Below the pieces are notes generated by a model. The model did no database searches and was not told where the DNA came from. It saw only the letters and a program-made list of their open reading frames with translations. This document shows, piece by piece, positions 48,391 through 59,619 of a stretch of 64,000 nt of DNA. The stretch is from assembly GCA_013398275.1 (NCBI GenBank), contig VZSE01010018.1, positions 1,123,256-1,187,255 of the forward strand, given 5' to 3'. The DNA is from Promerops cafer. Its lineage: Eukaryota > Chordata > Aves > Passeriformes > Nectariniidae. Both the position numbers and the translations under genes were made by a program. Numbering within the stretch: position 1 is the stretch's first letter; every line of letters starts with the position of its first letter.

Positions 48391-50542
48391 AGAAAACTGA
48401 TGAGTGAATTCTGAAGGAACACTCAAAGGATCTCTGGGATTCCATATAAATAGGTGCAATATTTTATATTCCATTTAAAACATCTGACTTAAGACCTCCT
48501 TGCAGCATTGCTGTTTACTACAGCTACGATCCGTATATATTGATCTTGTTTCTTAAAATTCAGATTTTATACAAATCACTTGTTTTTATCATATTGGCAC
48601 TGAGACAAGAGAATAAAGCAGAGATTTTCACGGCATATGTTAAAACTGTTGCATTAGTAAAGACTGATTGAAAAATAAATCATACTGTTGACATTCTGGT
48701 CTTAACTTGAATTAAGTTGCTCTGCCATTATGCTCATTTACTTAATAATTCTTACTATGATTACACATTCAGGAAAAAACAAAACTGCTTGTCGTGTGGA
48801 CACAGAGGCAGATGTCACTTGGGGCTGACTTTTAGGATATGCACGTCCCCATGTATACTTAGGTAGTTCCTGAGGCAGTAAATGTGTCCCATTAAGTCAG
48901 TTTTCCTTTTGTGATTTCTGAAAAAACTGAAAACCACATCTTACAGGTCTAATTGAGCCTTAAAAAATCCCGTTGTGAAAGAATCCCAAAAAATGCAGTC
49001 AGGTGGAGCTGCCTCTTTTCTAGTAAATATTAATGTAAATCTCCATACTAATTACAGAAGCAGGACAGGTTATATACACTTACTTGAAGTGTCAGCTAAA
49101 TGTATCTGCTTCTGTAGGCCCCGTAAATAGTAATTTCCATTTTTATTGCAGTTCCTGAAGTTCTCTTGAAATTTAATACCAACACAACCAGTGTAATCAG
49201 TCTTCTCTTGAGATCCCCATCAACTGCTTAAAAAAACCCAACAAACTGAATAAAGTTCCTGGGTACAGCCCTGGTTTATTAGTTTAATATTGACACCTGG
49301 GATATAAAGTACAAGCTTAATTTCTTGCCCAAGAGAAGGTTTTAGGCACATAGGCTAGGGGTGGTAGCCTTCAGTACCTCAGGAACCAATCCCTTTTGCA
49401 AGGTCCAGAGAGAACAGTCTGAGGAGAGGCATCAGTGCATGGTAATTTTTACTTTATTTACTTTTATTTGTGGGGAGGGCTTTCTGTGCTTACTGCCAGG
49501 ATGACATAACCTTTCACTTCCAGCTATCTTCAGAATGCAGCTGGGAGAGCTGCCAAGTGAACAATAGCAAAGCCTGAGAGAAAAGAAAATGCTGGACTGG
49601 TGTCAGCAAAGCCATTCTCTTTCAGCAAGCTGTACCCCTCACATTTGTCTGTAATTTAAGAATAGGGGGTGCAGTGCAGGCAGAAGCAGCAGGAAATGCT
49701 CCTGCTGTGTTTCCATGCAGCAGCAGCTTACCAAAGCAAACCCCCTAACAGGTTTAGGGTGTGCAGGGAAAGGCACTTTTGCCTTAAGCACATCAGCCGG
49801 GGTCTGCAGCTTCTGCTCTCCTCACACAACTTGATGTTGGAGACTCACTCTAGGAAACCAAGAAGGGCCACTTGGCTGAGTTCAGAACTGACTCAACCCA
49901 CCAAACACCAGGGCACCAACCAGCACAAAGCCATGTGCTAGCTCTGCAGCTTGGCACACACCCCTGACCTTCCTCCTCCAAAGAGGAATTCCCTGAGCTT
50001 CCTCGGTATTTGGGGACTGGGTTCCAGTCTTGTCCTGTGGGACCACTCATAGGAAGAGTGGGACAGGCAGGGAACCAGAGCAGACCTGAAGAATGATGCT
50101 CATAAGGGGCCAGGACTCCGTCATTCCCTTTCAGAGGAAGGAGCATGGAGCAGAACCTGCTTATGCCCTGCTCCCACTTCATTCCCCACAGCACTCAAAA
50201 ATCCCACAGGCACCACCCTCTCAGGAGCTGCTTCCCTCAGCCCTGCTTGTTGCCCTTGCTGTATATTTTCCTGGCAGTATCACAGGAGAACTGGAAAGCT
50301 GAGCAGGAACTGTCCCTTTCCCTCACATGGAGAGACACCTTTCTGCTTTTTGCCACCTTTGAAACATTTACGAAACACTGTAATTGTTCAGGCTCTGCAG
50401 GCTTTACAGCTCCCCTAGACAAGGCAGGTGTACTCTCTCACAGCTGACACAACTTCATCTTCTACACTCAAAGGAATTTGAGGAAGACAGAGAATTCCCT
50501 TGAGAAAGTGAAGGAAGACAGAGCCAAGGGGTAGAAATTGCT
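48391..50542. other. Intergenic between convergent ABCC13 and HSPA13, no gene seen
   Basis: No exon was recognised. A moderately GC-rich block at about 49.6-50.45 kb has overlapping open frames on both strands but no family resemblance or repeat identity that I can name. Confidence 0.4.
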
Positions 50543-50548
50543 TTTATT
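50543..50548 (-). terminator. Candidate HSPA13 distal polyadenylation signal
   Basis: AATAAA on the gene strand (TTTATT on plus), about 2.7 kb past the HSPA13 stop, which fits the long 3' UTR known for this gene in mammals. A second AATAAA lies at 51103-51108. Which is used cannot be told from sequence. Confidence 0.35.
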
Positions 50549-53230
50549 TAAAAAATCTAAAATGTTATTTATAAAACGCACTTCATCATCTGCACTGGGA
50601 AACAATTAGGGAACACAAAATTGTTGAGGGAGGCCTCTTGATGTTTTCAGAATTTCAACTCACCAAACAAGCCTTAGCTAGAGAAATTTGTTACACACCT
50701 ACCACCACAGGCAATCATAAGGATTACAGAAAGATTTCAGCCTTCAAATATCAACTGTTTTACAGAGAGACTTTTGGTAAGCAGCCCATGTGCATACCTG
50801 GAAATATCCACTTGGTGCAGTGGACTTGTCTTTAAAATTCAGTTGTTTGTGCCAAAATACAGTATTAAAAGATACAAAATAAATAATTCAGAAAATTTAA
50901 TAAATAAGGATGCATTATGATATCCAGTGTACAGTAACTTCTCTACTGAAATATCCAACCTGTATGGAAATCTAAATACCCTTTTGTGAATTTAGTTTTT
51001 ACAAGTAAACAACCTGCCCTTCCCTTCCAGTTCCCAGATTAACACTGAAGGACATTTAACTCCCCCAGGGCGAAGGAGAATATGAAAGAAAAAAGTACTT
51101 CATTTATTTGCTTTGAGAGTTCTAACAGCTCCTAACTAACTTGTCCTAAAACTGCAAAAGCTTTTAATCGTTTAACTTCACTGTGATGTGGTTCTGTTTC
51201 TATATAGGTCTGCTTGTTTTACACACTGCACTAAAGACATGAAGACCAAAGTCCTACTGTAACTCCAGTGGATTCTGAGATGAACTTACAGCAGGGCAGA
51301 AGGAAAGGCCACAATGAGACCAAAGACATTGGTACAGATGTTGAACACATTTTTATCTGCAAAGCAAAGGCCCCCAACAGCAACTGAGGACTCTACTGCA
51401 TATTGGCATTCATCCATGGTGTCACTGAAGAGGCACTTCTTTCACTGCAGGAGTTTTACTTACTGGATGCTCCATACAGACTTAGTTGGGGTCACTTTCA
51501 AAAGAGGCACAAAGGTAAAAAAAAATCCTCAAATAAAAAAAAAAAAATTCCTGGTTTTCAACTCAGGAAAATTAAACAGATGTCAGCAGTACTTTGGGAA
51601 TCCTCTGTCAAGTTAAACAATACTGATGGAATGGCTGTGTGCAACTATGATTCAATTTAAGAGGTTTTTAATTGGATTACTTCAAAGATGCATTTAGACT
51701 ACTAGCTATGCAAACAGCTGAATCAGCACAACTGATTTATGGCACTGCCATAAATCAGGCCTACTGCCAGAAGAGTAATAAGCCTATTTTAATATAGTCA
51801 TAGGTTAAAACAATAAATCTAAACCCCACACTTTATCTTAGCAAGGTTAATACAAAATTATTCTGCAGAAGACAAGAAAATTCTTAAAACCACCTGTTAC
51901 TAGAGCTTACCTGATGGAGACCGGGCTGATGGATGTTGAAACCAGTCTTAGCTGAGTAACATGTTTTTTTGGTAGGAAGTTCCAAGCAGATAATAGAATT
52001 CAGCTGGTGTTTGATTATTGCTTAATCTTTCCAAAGAGAGAACTGTCACCAATTCATTTTTTTTTATCAGATCAGTAACTTTGCTCTCCTCATACATTTT
52101 CAAGATATCTGGATAGCGACCTATTTGCCTAAAAGAGAGTCCTAAGAAGTGCCACCTCAAACCCCGAGTTACACACAACAGTGTTTCTTTCCCAATAGGA
52201 CAGCTACAACCTCTGTTCAGTTTAGTGAGGATATGACAAAACTTAAACCACATAAAAGCTAAAAAGCACAAAGTAGTTGGCTCAGTTTTCATTTACTAGG
52301 GCTACAGGAACTACATTTCATCCCGGCCATCCCTTCTGTCCCACACTTTATCCCCAAGGAAGTATGGCTTGGGGTACTTCAGGGAGAAGATGTCACACAC
52401 TTGTAAATGCAGAACAATGAAATTCGTGTTGGTCAAATTCAAGGGAGGACAGGCAGGTGTGGCTTCAAGATACATAAAATCACCGTAGTTTTAAAATAAG
52501 GCAGGGGCAGGTATGAATATCTGGCAGTATACCCTCATTCTCTGTGGAGAACATCAGTGGTAAAACAGCAGCACCTGTGTTTAACCATCACAGCCAGGTC
52601 AGGAATAAAGCCCTTGGAGACTAAGAAACTGCACTGGCAAGAGCTACGTTTCCAATAAGGTTTCCTAATCATGGGACAATTTGCCATGGAGCCTCAGCAA
52701 TACCATTATGCTGTTATGAACAGCAGAAGAATCAAATGAATGCCTCAGTCTCATTTAAGCTGCAAGATGCCTTTAGGAAAGGTGCTTAAATGCTCAAATG
52801 GCTCAATCAAGTAAGTGTAAGCTGAACACTGCCAGTGCTCTGTGCATTAACGCTGCTTCACAGTCCTTCCAAGTAAATGCACTGGACCCAGGAATACCTC
52901 AGTACATCATCTCAAACCTTTGGTCACACTCCCTTTATACTTCAAATACACACCGCTCCAGGATTTGCTAATAAAATTTAGCAAGAAAATGTGGGTGTGT
53001 CATCACTGGCATTTTCATCCAATATCCCATCTCCAAGTAAAAACAGCACACTTCAGAATTTGTTTGTACCTTTAAAGAAACATCAAGCTTTAGCACAGGT
53101 AGGTGTCCTGTAACGCCTAACGGGAAGAGGTGAAAATTGAATAGTACGAAGCAAAGATTAGGTTCCATTGCCAGTCAGATAAGTATGGATCCTTTTGGAG
53201 AGCTGGAATGCAATTGAGAAGAGTTCCTTT
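50549..53230 (-). other. Probable HSPA13 3' UTR / downstream region
   Basis: No coding block was recognised between the HSPA13 stop and the candidate poly(A) signals. Short open frames here on either strand lack support. Confidence 0.4.
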
Positions 53231-53892
53231 TCAGTTAAAATTAGTCTTCCGTAAATTCTTGTTAGGGATTTCTATAGCACTGACTTGGAGAGGCCAGGAC
53301 CCAGCAAGAATTCCTGCTTGGATGGCTACACCCGTCACAACTGCCAGGTCAGGATCTACGGAGGTGTTGGGTTCCTTTCCAAAGAAGTCCCGAATAACTT
53401 CACGTATTTTGGGAATCCGTGTAGAGCCTCCGACTAACACAATTTCATCCACTTCTGCTTTGTGCAGGTGCCCTTCCTGCAACACTTGTTCAATGGGCAC
53501 AAGAATTTTCTCAAAAAGGTCCTCATTTAACATCTCAAACAGCTTCCGAGAGATTTCTGTTTCAAACACAACTTCGACAAAGTTGCCCTCTACTTTGGAA
53601 GCGTCTCCAAGACCTTTTGTGTTTTGTGAGGCCTTGCCTTTTAGCACACTGCTTGTTTTTACCTGGCTTTTTGCAAGTTCTCTTGTAAGCCTGTTTGCTG
53701 GCAGAGTCAAGAGCACCCTCAGTGTAGCTGCCTCATGGACAGTCAGGTTTAATTTAACAGCTTCCACGGCCTGTCTGAGGCGGTGAATCTCCTCTTTTTG
53801 TGTTGGCAGAGAATCGTACATTTGACGAAGCTGATCATATAAATACACCATCAACCTCTGATTGAAATCCTGTCCTCCAAGTTTGTTGTTAC
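53231..53892 (-). CDS. HSPA13: HSPA13 exon 5, C-terminus
   Basis: Begins with NNKLGGQDFNQRLMVYLY. It includes a variable, low-complexity KSQVKTSSVLKGKASQNTKG insertion where human also has a divergent segment, then VVFETEISRKLFEMLNEDLF, IVLVGGSTRIPKIREVIRDF and the end LRKTNFN, TGA (53233-53231). Confidence 0.96.
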
Positions 53893-56800
53893 CTGAAAGA
53901 TCAGAATAGATAGCATCAGACAGAGCACCTTCAAAGCCCCAGAAAGCAGCACACTGCTTCTCTTTCACTGGAAGATGGTGCTCAAGGGCCAGAACAATCA
54001 CAGAAGGATCACAAGCACATGAGCTCAAAGAGCTGTGACAATAGACAAAATTGTTGTCCACTGCACACATGATGGATAATAATTTCCACTGTTTTGACTG
54101 AAAACAGTGACTCACTTAGTGGAGCTCTGTCTAACTCAGAGTGAAGCTGCTGAATCTCTTCTGCTGTTCCACTTCTAGCTGGACTGAGCAGCAGCAGCTC
54201 ACATCAGAACTTGCTTGCTGAAGGCAACACAGGCAGCTGGCACTGGACCTCAGAGCTGTGTGCCTGCAGTCCAGCTGAAGCACGGCTGTCTCTTCTCTAC
54301 AGTCTGACCAAACCCTGCTGCCAGAGCTCTGTGCCCAGGGATGAATAATTCATACAGCAATCACAAAACTTCTGGGTTAACAGTCCACGCACTCCCAAAC
54401 CCTGCTCAACTGAACTGGCACCAAACACAAGGCAAGGACGCACCAAAGCACTGGTCAGTGATCTGCCAATATTCCCAGTTTGGGCAAAGATGAGAGAAAG
54501 ATTTTAAATACCCCCAGCCCCCCAAAAGTCCAGTCAAAGTAACTGTAACATGCACCAGCACTTTATTAGGGGGCACAAAAGTTAACAGACATGGATAAAA
54601 TGAAACCACAACTTACCCCTCTGAGTCAGCCAAAATCTATCTATGAGTCTGTGGTCTTATTTGCTGAAACCAGCCACAAACCTAATTTTGCATGAAGATC
54701 AGCTGAGAATGCACTGGGAAAACACTCTGTGACATGGCTGGTATGTTTTAAAAAGTCCCTCCAACAGCGACTTCAGGTGCACCATGCCTCCTACTCCTTG
54801 AGAAACAAAAACATTTTTCTCACCTGCCATGGCTCGTGTGATGAACATCCCTCCCATCTTGTTCAACAGAGACACGTCCAAAGTTCCTCCACCCAAATCC
54901 ACCACCAGAACGTTAAACACATCAGCTTTGTGGAGCCCATAAGCCATTGCAGCAGCTGTGGGTTCATTGATTACTCGCAAAACGCTGAGCCCTATGAAGA
55001 GCAGAGACAACAAGCAACACTCAGGTACACCTCAGAAAACTGTCGTTCTTACATCAGAATGACATTTGCCATTACTTGTTGGGGTTTTTTTAACCATGCT
55101 CCAGTTAAGTGTCAGATCTAAAGGAAGTAGTTTCCTAAGCAGTAATATCCAATGAACTCTTTTCCTTACTTAATCCTAAAATAGTACTGCTTCAGCATCA
55201 GGGTGAAATCACAAACCATAATGTGCCCAAAAACACTGCTTCCAGAGAAATCTCGCTAAGGAGATTTCATGCTTTCTATTTCTTTTTAAATGATTGTCCA
55301 GAGGTGCTCTATATAGTCTCCCTATTTAGAGATTATAAAAAAAGGCTATTTTCCCTGAAGTAAAACTTACTTCCAGCCACCTATGTCTGCATTAGCCAGC
55401 TGCACCTGTCAATACTCAGAAGTTCTCAGCTGTTCCTCACAATAAATCCATTCTAAGCTTCTCTGTCACTGATTCACAGTTTCTATATCCTCCACAAAGA
55501 CCTTACTGTTAGTGAAATACACCTCAAGGTCTCCAAGAAAAACTCTGGAACAGAGAGACATCACCTGCAAGGTTAGCTGCCTTAATGGTGGAATTCCGCT
55601 GCCTTTCATCAAACTCTGCTGGCACGGAGATGACTGCCTTGGAAATGGACATGCCGAGGTTGGCTTCTGCCATTTTCTTCAGTTTCAGCAGCAGCTTAGA
55701 GCCAATGCGCTCTGGAGTGATGTGAAAGGTTTCATTAGTTGTCACAGAAAATTCAGCTAATCCATTGTTGTTGACAATCTAGAAGGATAAAGCGACACAA
55801 CCCCCAAGTGAGAAACCTTCCCATGCTCTCCCACCCTGCTCCCACCAGAAGTTTTATTTGCATGTAGTCTCTTTATTTTGGAAAAGTTTAAACGGGCTTT
55901 TGCCATTTCTGGATCACATTTATTGCTTGATTAGGAGGATTATGCAAAACATGCAACTTAAGGGGTCAAAGTATATCCAAACAAATGACACCCACTGTGC
56001 CCCAGTAAAACACATTAAAAAAAGTTAGGACCTAGAAACTTCCAACACCACATTCAAAGACAGAAGGGATGCTTTTTTAATCATTAGGTTACCTTTCTGA
56101 AAGGAAACCAACAGCTTGGTACTGAAACAGGTACTCTCACCAATATTAAAAAATTAAAAGGACTTCAAAGACCACTTTCAGTACACAATTTTTTTTTATT
56201 TTTTCAACAAATTCTGCACCATGCTTATATAATGCAGGTTAGTTTTTTTTAAAGTAACTTTCAAGTTCTGCTGCTGGTCAAGTAAGCAGTAAAGTGCTGA
56301 AGGAAAAAACACAGTGGGACAGAGAAGATGTGCCTTTAAAACTTTTCTCAGTTTTGGTTTTTTTGGGGGGAGAGGTTTGTTGATTTTTGTTTGTTTGTGT
56401 TTTTATTTTACAATTTCAGGGAGAAGTAAAGTTTCAGCAAAGCACAGTTAGCATTTCAAGTTGAAATTTATCCTTTCAGAGATGGGATTGGAAGGTTACC
56501 CAGAAACACATTCCTGAGTAGAGAAACACAGGGTCCTCTGGAAAATCATTATCAGCTCTCATGCAGAGGTACACAACTTCCACAACTGTATCCTTCCACT
56601 CTCTGGATACCTTTTACGGTTTTCAGGCACATCAGATTGAGCCAAATGACTCAGCCACATTTCAGGTGTCATAGAACTGGGCTGGAGGGACGTTATAGGT
56701 CATCTCTTTCCAACCCCCTGCCAGTGGCAGAAACACCTTCCACTAGACAAGGTTGCTCAGAGCCCCAACCAACCTGGCCTTGAACACTTCCAGGGATGGG

Positions 56801-59244
56801 GCGTCCGTAACTTCTCCAGGAAACCTGTGCCAGGGCCTCACCACCCCCACGGTCAAGAACGTTTTTCCTAATCTCTAATCTAAACCTACTCTCTATCAAT
56901 TTGAAGCCATTCCCCCTTGTCCTGTCACTGCAGGCCCTTGTAAATAATCTCTCTCCATCTTTCCTTTAGGTTCCCTTCAGGTACTGGAAGGCAACAATTA
57001 AGTAATTCCAAAGCCTTCTCCAATCCCAATTCTCTTGGACTTTCTTCCCAGCAGAGCTGCTCCATCCCTCTGATCCCCTTGGTGCCTCCTCTGGCCTGGC
57101 TCCAGCAGGTCCCTGTCCTTCCTGTGCTGGGAGCCCAGAGCTGGATGCAGCCCTGCAGGTGGGGTCTCAGCAGAGCGGGGCAGAGGGGCAGAATCCCCTC
57201 CCTGCCCTGCTGCCCACGGGGCTCTGGGTGCAGCCCAGCACACGGGGGGTTTCTGGGCTCCCAGCGCACACGGCCGGGGCATGTCCAGCCTCTCACCCAC
57301 CAGCACCCCCAGGTCTGCTCTGCATCTGTTCATGCCCAGCCTGGACTGTGTCCTGCACCTTACTGCTTGGAGGGAACTGAAGGTGGTGGCTGCTTACCTT
57401 AAAGGGATACCTGCTGCTTTCACTCTGCAGTTCTTCCAAAGTGAAGATTTTCCCAATGAATCTCTTGGCATCATATATGGTGTTCTGAGGATTGGCATCA
57501 GCCAGTTCCAGGCCTTCATAGCCCACATGCACCCCTGTGTCCGTGAAGGAGACGATGCTGGGGATGCTGTTGTGCCCGTTCTCATCCACGATGACCTTCA
57601 CGTCCCCACTTCCAGGCAGGAAGACGCCGACAGAGCAGTAGGTGGTGCCGAGGTCGATCCCGATCACTCTGGGGGTGGGCATGGGCAGATACTGCTGGGC
57701 CAGGTAGCTGGCTAAGAGCAGGGCCAGCACAGCAGAGCCTGAAACACGGAGTTGGGAACAGCAGGGTTAGGGGATCAACTCTGCAAAACCTACAAGTCCA
57801 CGCAAATGACATGGTGTGACACACTGCACCTCCTGCGGCTTTATTTCAGACTCCGGAGCCTGTTTAGCTACCTAATTAGTTTTTAATTTCCTTCTCAACA
57901 GAGAGTGGATAGAAGTCAAGAATTTAGGCATTAAGTATTAAACTGATTAAGGAAAAAAAGCCCAAGAGATGGCCAAGCCAAAAATATCACCACACTGTAA
58001 TGATTCTTTTTCTCTCTGCATGTTACTGCAATAAAACAGGCTAATTAGTACTTCTGGAGGAGTTGCTATGAATGACCTCTAAAAGGACATTGAGTCAATG
58101 GGGCTGCCCAAAATCACACTGAAACGATAAACTCCCAATTCTAACACCTCCAGCTTCACCAGAAGTCTAAAAATAAGGGGAGAGAAACCCATACTAATTC
58201 ATTTTATTTCAGCCATAGCTCCCAAAAAAGCATCTTCCCACACCTCTGAATCTTTTCTGTACCTTGAAACCCAAGGGAAGACCAGTTTATATGCAGAAGA
58301 GTTCTTCGTTTGGTCGATTTTAATTTTACTTACAGGAGGACACCCAAAAGTCTAGCATCAAGTAATGCCTCAAAATTATTACCAAAAAAAAGCACCAACA
58401 AACAAAATCTCAACAAGAAATGTAAATAAGTTAAATTTCAAGGAGTGGGTGACCCCTTTTTTTGCAGCAGGGAAGGGAGATCACAGTAGTGCTTCAAACA
58501 GACTGGTTGGAAAGCCCTGGCTTGCACTGGACTGCAAATCTTCCCAGGCATTTCTGAGCAATGTGCCACTGAGTACTTAGGCTTCCACAGAATCCCACAG
58601 TGGGTCAGGCTAGAAGGGACCAGTGGGTCATCTGGCCCAACCTCCCTGCTTAGTCAGGGTCATCCAGAGCACATGGCACAGGATTGTGTCCAGACACTTC
58701 TGAAATATCTCCTGAAAGGGAGGCTCCACATCCTCTCTGGGTGATCTGTTCCAGTGCTTGGTCGCTGCACAGTGAAGAATTTCTTCCTCATGTTCAGGTG
58801 GAACTTCCTGCCCATCAATTCCTGCCCATTGCCCCTTGTCCCATTGCTGGGCACCACTGAGCAGAGCCTGGTCCCTGCTCTGACCCTTCCCTGCAGGCAC
58901 TGACAGACACTGATGAGGTCCCCTCTCAGTCGTCTCTTCTCAAGGCTGAAGAGCCCCAGCCGCCTTAGCCTTTGCTACGGCCCAGTCCCCGCATCATCTT
59001 TGCTGCCCTCCGCTGGACCCGCTCCAGGAGTTCCATGTCTCTCCTGGACAGAGGAGCCCAGAACTGGACACAGCGGAACACACCAAGCACGGGAAGCTCG
59101 CGTGTGGCCACACTGGAGAGCCATCCCGGGGCGACACCAGCGGCAGAAAGACGCGAGAGCGGAAGCAAAACCCCGCAAAACCCCCCAAAACCCCCAGCCC
59201 AGCCGCGCCACCGCCTCACCCAGCACAGCCATCTGCCCCGCCAT
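53231..59244 (-). CDS. HSPA13: HSPA13 (STCH), truncated Hsp70-family ATPase (5 exons)
   Basis: Microsome/ER-associated Hsp70-family protein made only of the ATPase core; it lacks the peptide-binding domain. Coding exons on the minus strand: 59244-59220, 57738-57398, 55778-55565, 54991-54824, 53892-53231. All splice sites are AG/GT and the exons join in phase to 469 residues plus TGA, versus 471 in human. The N-terminus MAGQMAVLGSAVLALLLASY is a hydrophobic signal/anchor. Then phosphate-1 loop IGIDLGTTYCSVGV (34-47), ELADANPQNTIYDAKRFIGK, INEPTAAAMAYGL (201-213), phosphate-2 VVDLGGGTLDVSLL (223-236) and the adenosine motif LVGGSTRIP (about 402-410). The C-terminus ends NLRKTNFN, as in the family. 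It is read divergently from the 59.3-59.6 kb CpG island and converges on ABCC13. CR1 elements lie in introns 1 and 2. No disruption was seen. Confidence 0.97.
54824..54991 (-). CDS. HSPA13: HSPA13 exon 4
   Basis: Encodes LSVLRVINEPTAAAMAYGLH, then VLVVDLGGGTLDVSLLNKMG and MFITRAMA, containing the connect-1 and phosphate-2 motifs of the Hsp70 ATPase. Confidence 0.96.
55565..55778 (-). CDS. HSPA13: HSPA13 exon 3
   Basis: Begins IVNNNGLAEFSVTTNETFHI and runs to AVISVPAEFDERQRNSTIKA and ANLA, the conserved Hsp70 'AVITVPA.F...QR.....A..AG' block. Acceptor CTTCTAG; the donor GTGATG is somewhat weak. Confidence 0.96.
56669..57350 (-). repeat. CR1 LINE fragment (~0.7 kb), minus orientation, in HSPA13 intron 2
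   Basis: Inverted CR1 3' end at left ('gtcatagaactgggctggag'), then 'caaccaacctggccttgaac', 'cctaatctctaatctaaacc', 'ctggctccagcaggtccctg', 'gggtctcagcagagcggggc', ending near 'ctgcatctgttcatgcccag'. It explains several long minus-strand open frames here. Its 5' end stops just short of exon 2. Confidence 0.92.
57398..57738 (-). CDS. HSPA13: HSPA13 exon 2
   Basis: Residues 9-122: rest of the membrane segment (SAVLALLLASYLAQQYLPMP), the ATP phosphate-1 loop with Asp37, and ELADANPQNTIYDAKRFIGK. It is locally GC-rich. The CR1 in intron 2 ends only about 40-50 bp from its donor. Confidence 0.96.
58585..59095 (-). repeat. CR1 LINE fragment, minus orientation, in HSPA13 intron 1
   Basis: Starts 'ccacagaatcccacagtggg', then 'gaagggaccagtgggtcatc', 'ccttgtcccattgctgggca', 'aggctgaagagccccagccg', 'cgctggacccgctccaggag', 'gaggagcccagaactggaca'. 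It ends about 125 bp from exon 1, so it intrudes to the edge of the promoter island. Confidence 0.92.
59220..59244 (-). CDS. HSPA13: HSPA13 exon 1 (start codon)
   Basis: ATG at 59244-59242 encoding MAGQMAVL and one base of Gly, then donor GTGAGG. The tiny exon is fixed by the in-phase join to exon 2 and by the human N-terminus of the same length and layout. Confidence 0.93.
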
Positions 59245-59333
59245 GTCTGCCCGTGGCTCCGGCTGCTGACGACTCTTTCCGGGCCGCGCGGGGCACGCAG
59301 GGAACGGTAGTACGCGTATCCCGCCCGCCCCGG

Positions 59334-59341
59334 TCACGTCA
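59334..59341 (-). promoter_or_regulatory. TGACGTGA (CRE/UPRE-like) site in HSPA13 promoter
   Basis: TCACGTCA on plus reads TGACGTGA on the gene strand, about 90 bp upstream of the HSPA13 ATG. TGACGTG[G/A] is the core bound by ATF6/XBP1-type factors and overlaps the CRE. Its place suits an ER-linked chaperone gene, but its use is inferred. Confidence 0.5.
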
Positions 59342-59619
59342 GCTCCTGCTGGGGGTGAGAAAACCACAACTCCCAGTGCGCATCGCGGCGCGGCCGGTTC
59401 CGGCGGGTGCCAGTTAATGGGCGGGGAGGCGCGTTACCCGTTGGCAGGGAGGTGGTGTGTGTCCGCTCAGGGGCGCATGCGCAGGCCCGGGCGGAATGGT
59501 CGCGATGGCTGCTGGGAGTGGTAGTCCCGGGCCCCGGTGCCGTATGCTCTGCGGCCTCCCTCCGGCATGAGGCGTCAGAGACCGCGGCAGTGGCTGTGGC
59601 CGTGCCGGAGCAGGACATC

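Noticed and set aside
53208..53786. 192-codon plus-strand frame
   Set aside because: Antisense shadow of HSPA13 exon 5.
56925..57333. 111-123 codon minus-strand frames
   Set aside because: They are inside the CR1 in HSPA13 intron 2; LINE remnants, not host exons.
57281..57715. 144-codon plus-strand frame
   Set aside because: Antisense shadow of HSPA13 exon 2 plus CR1.
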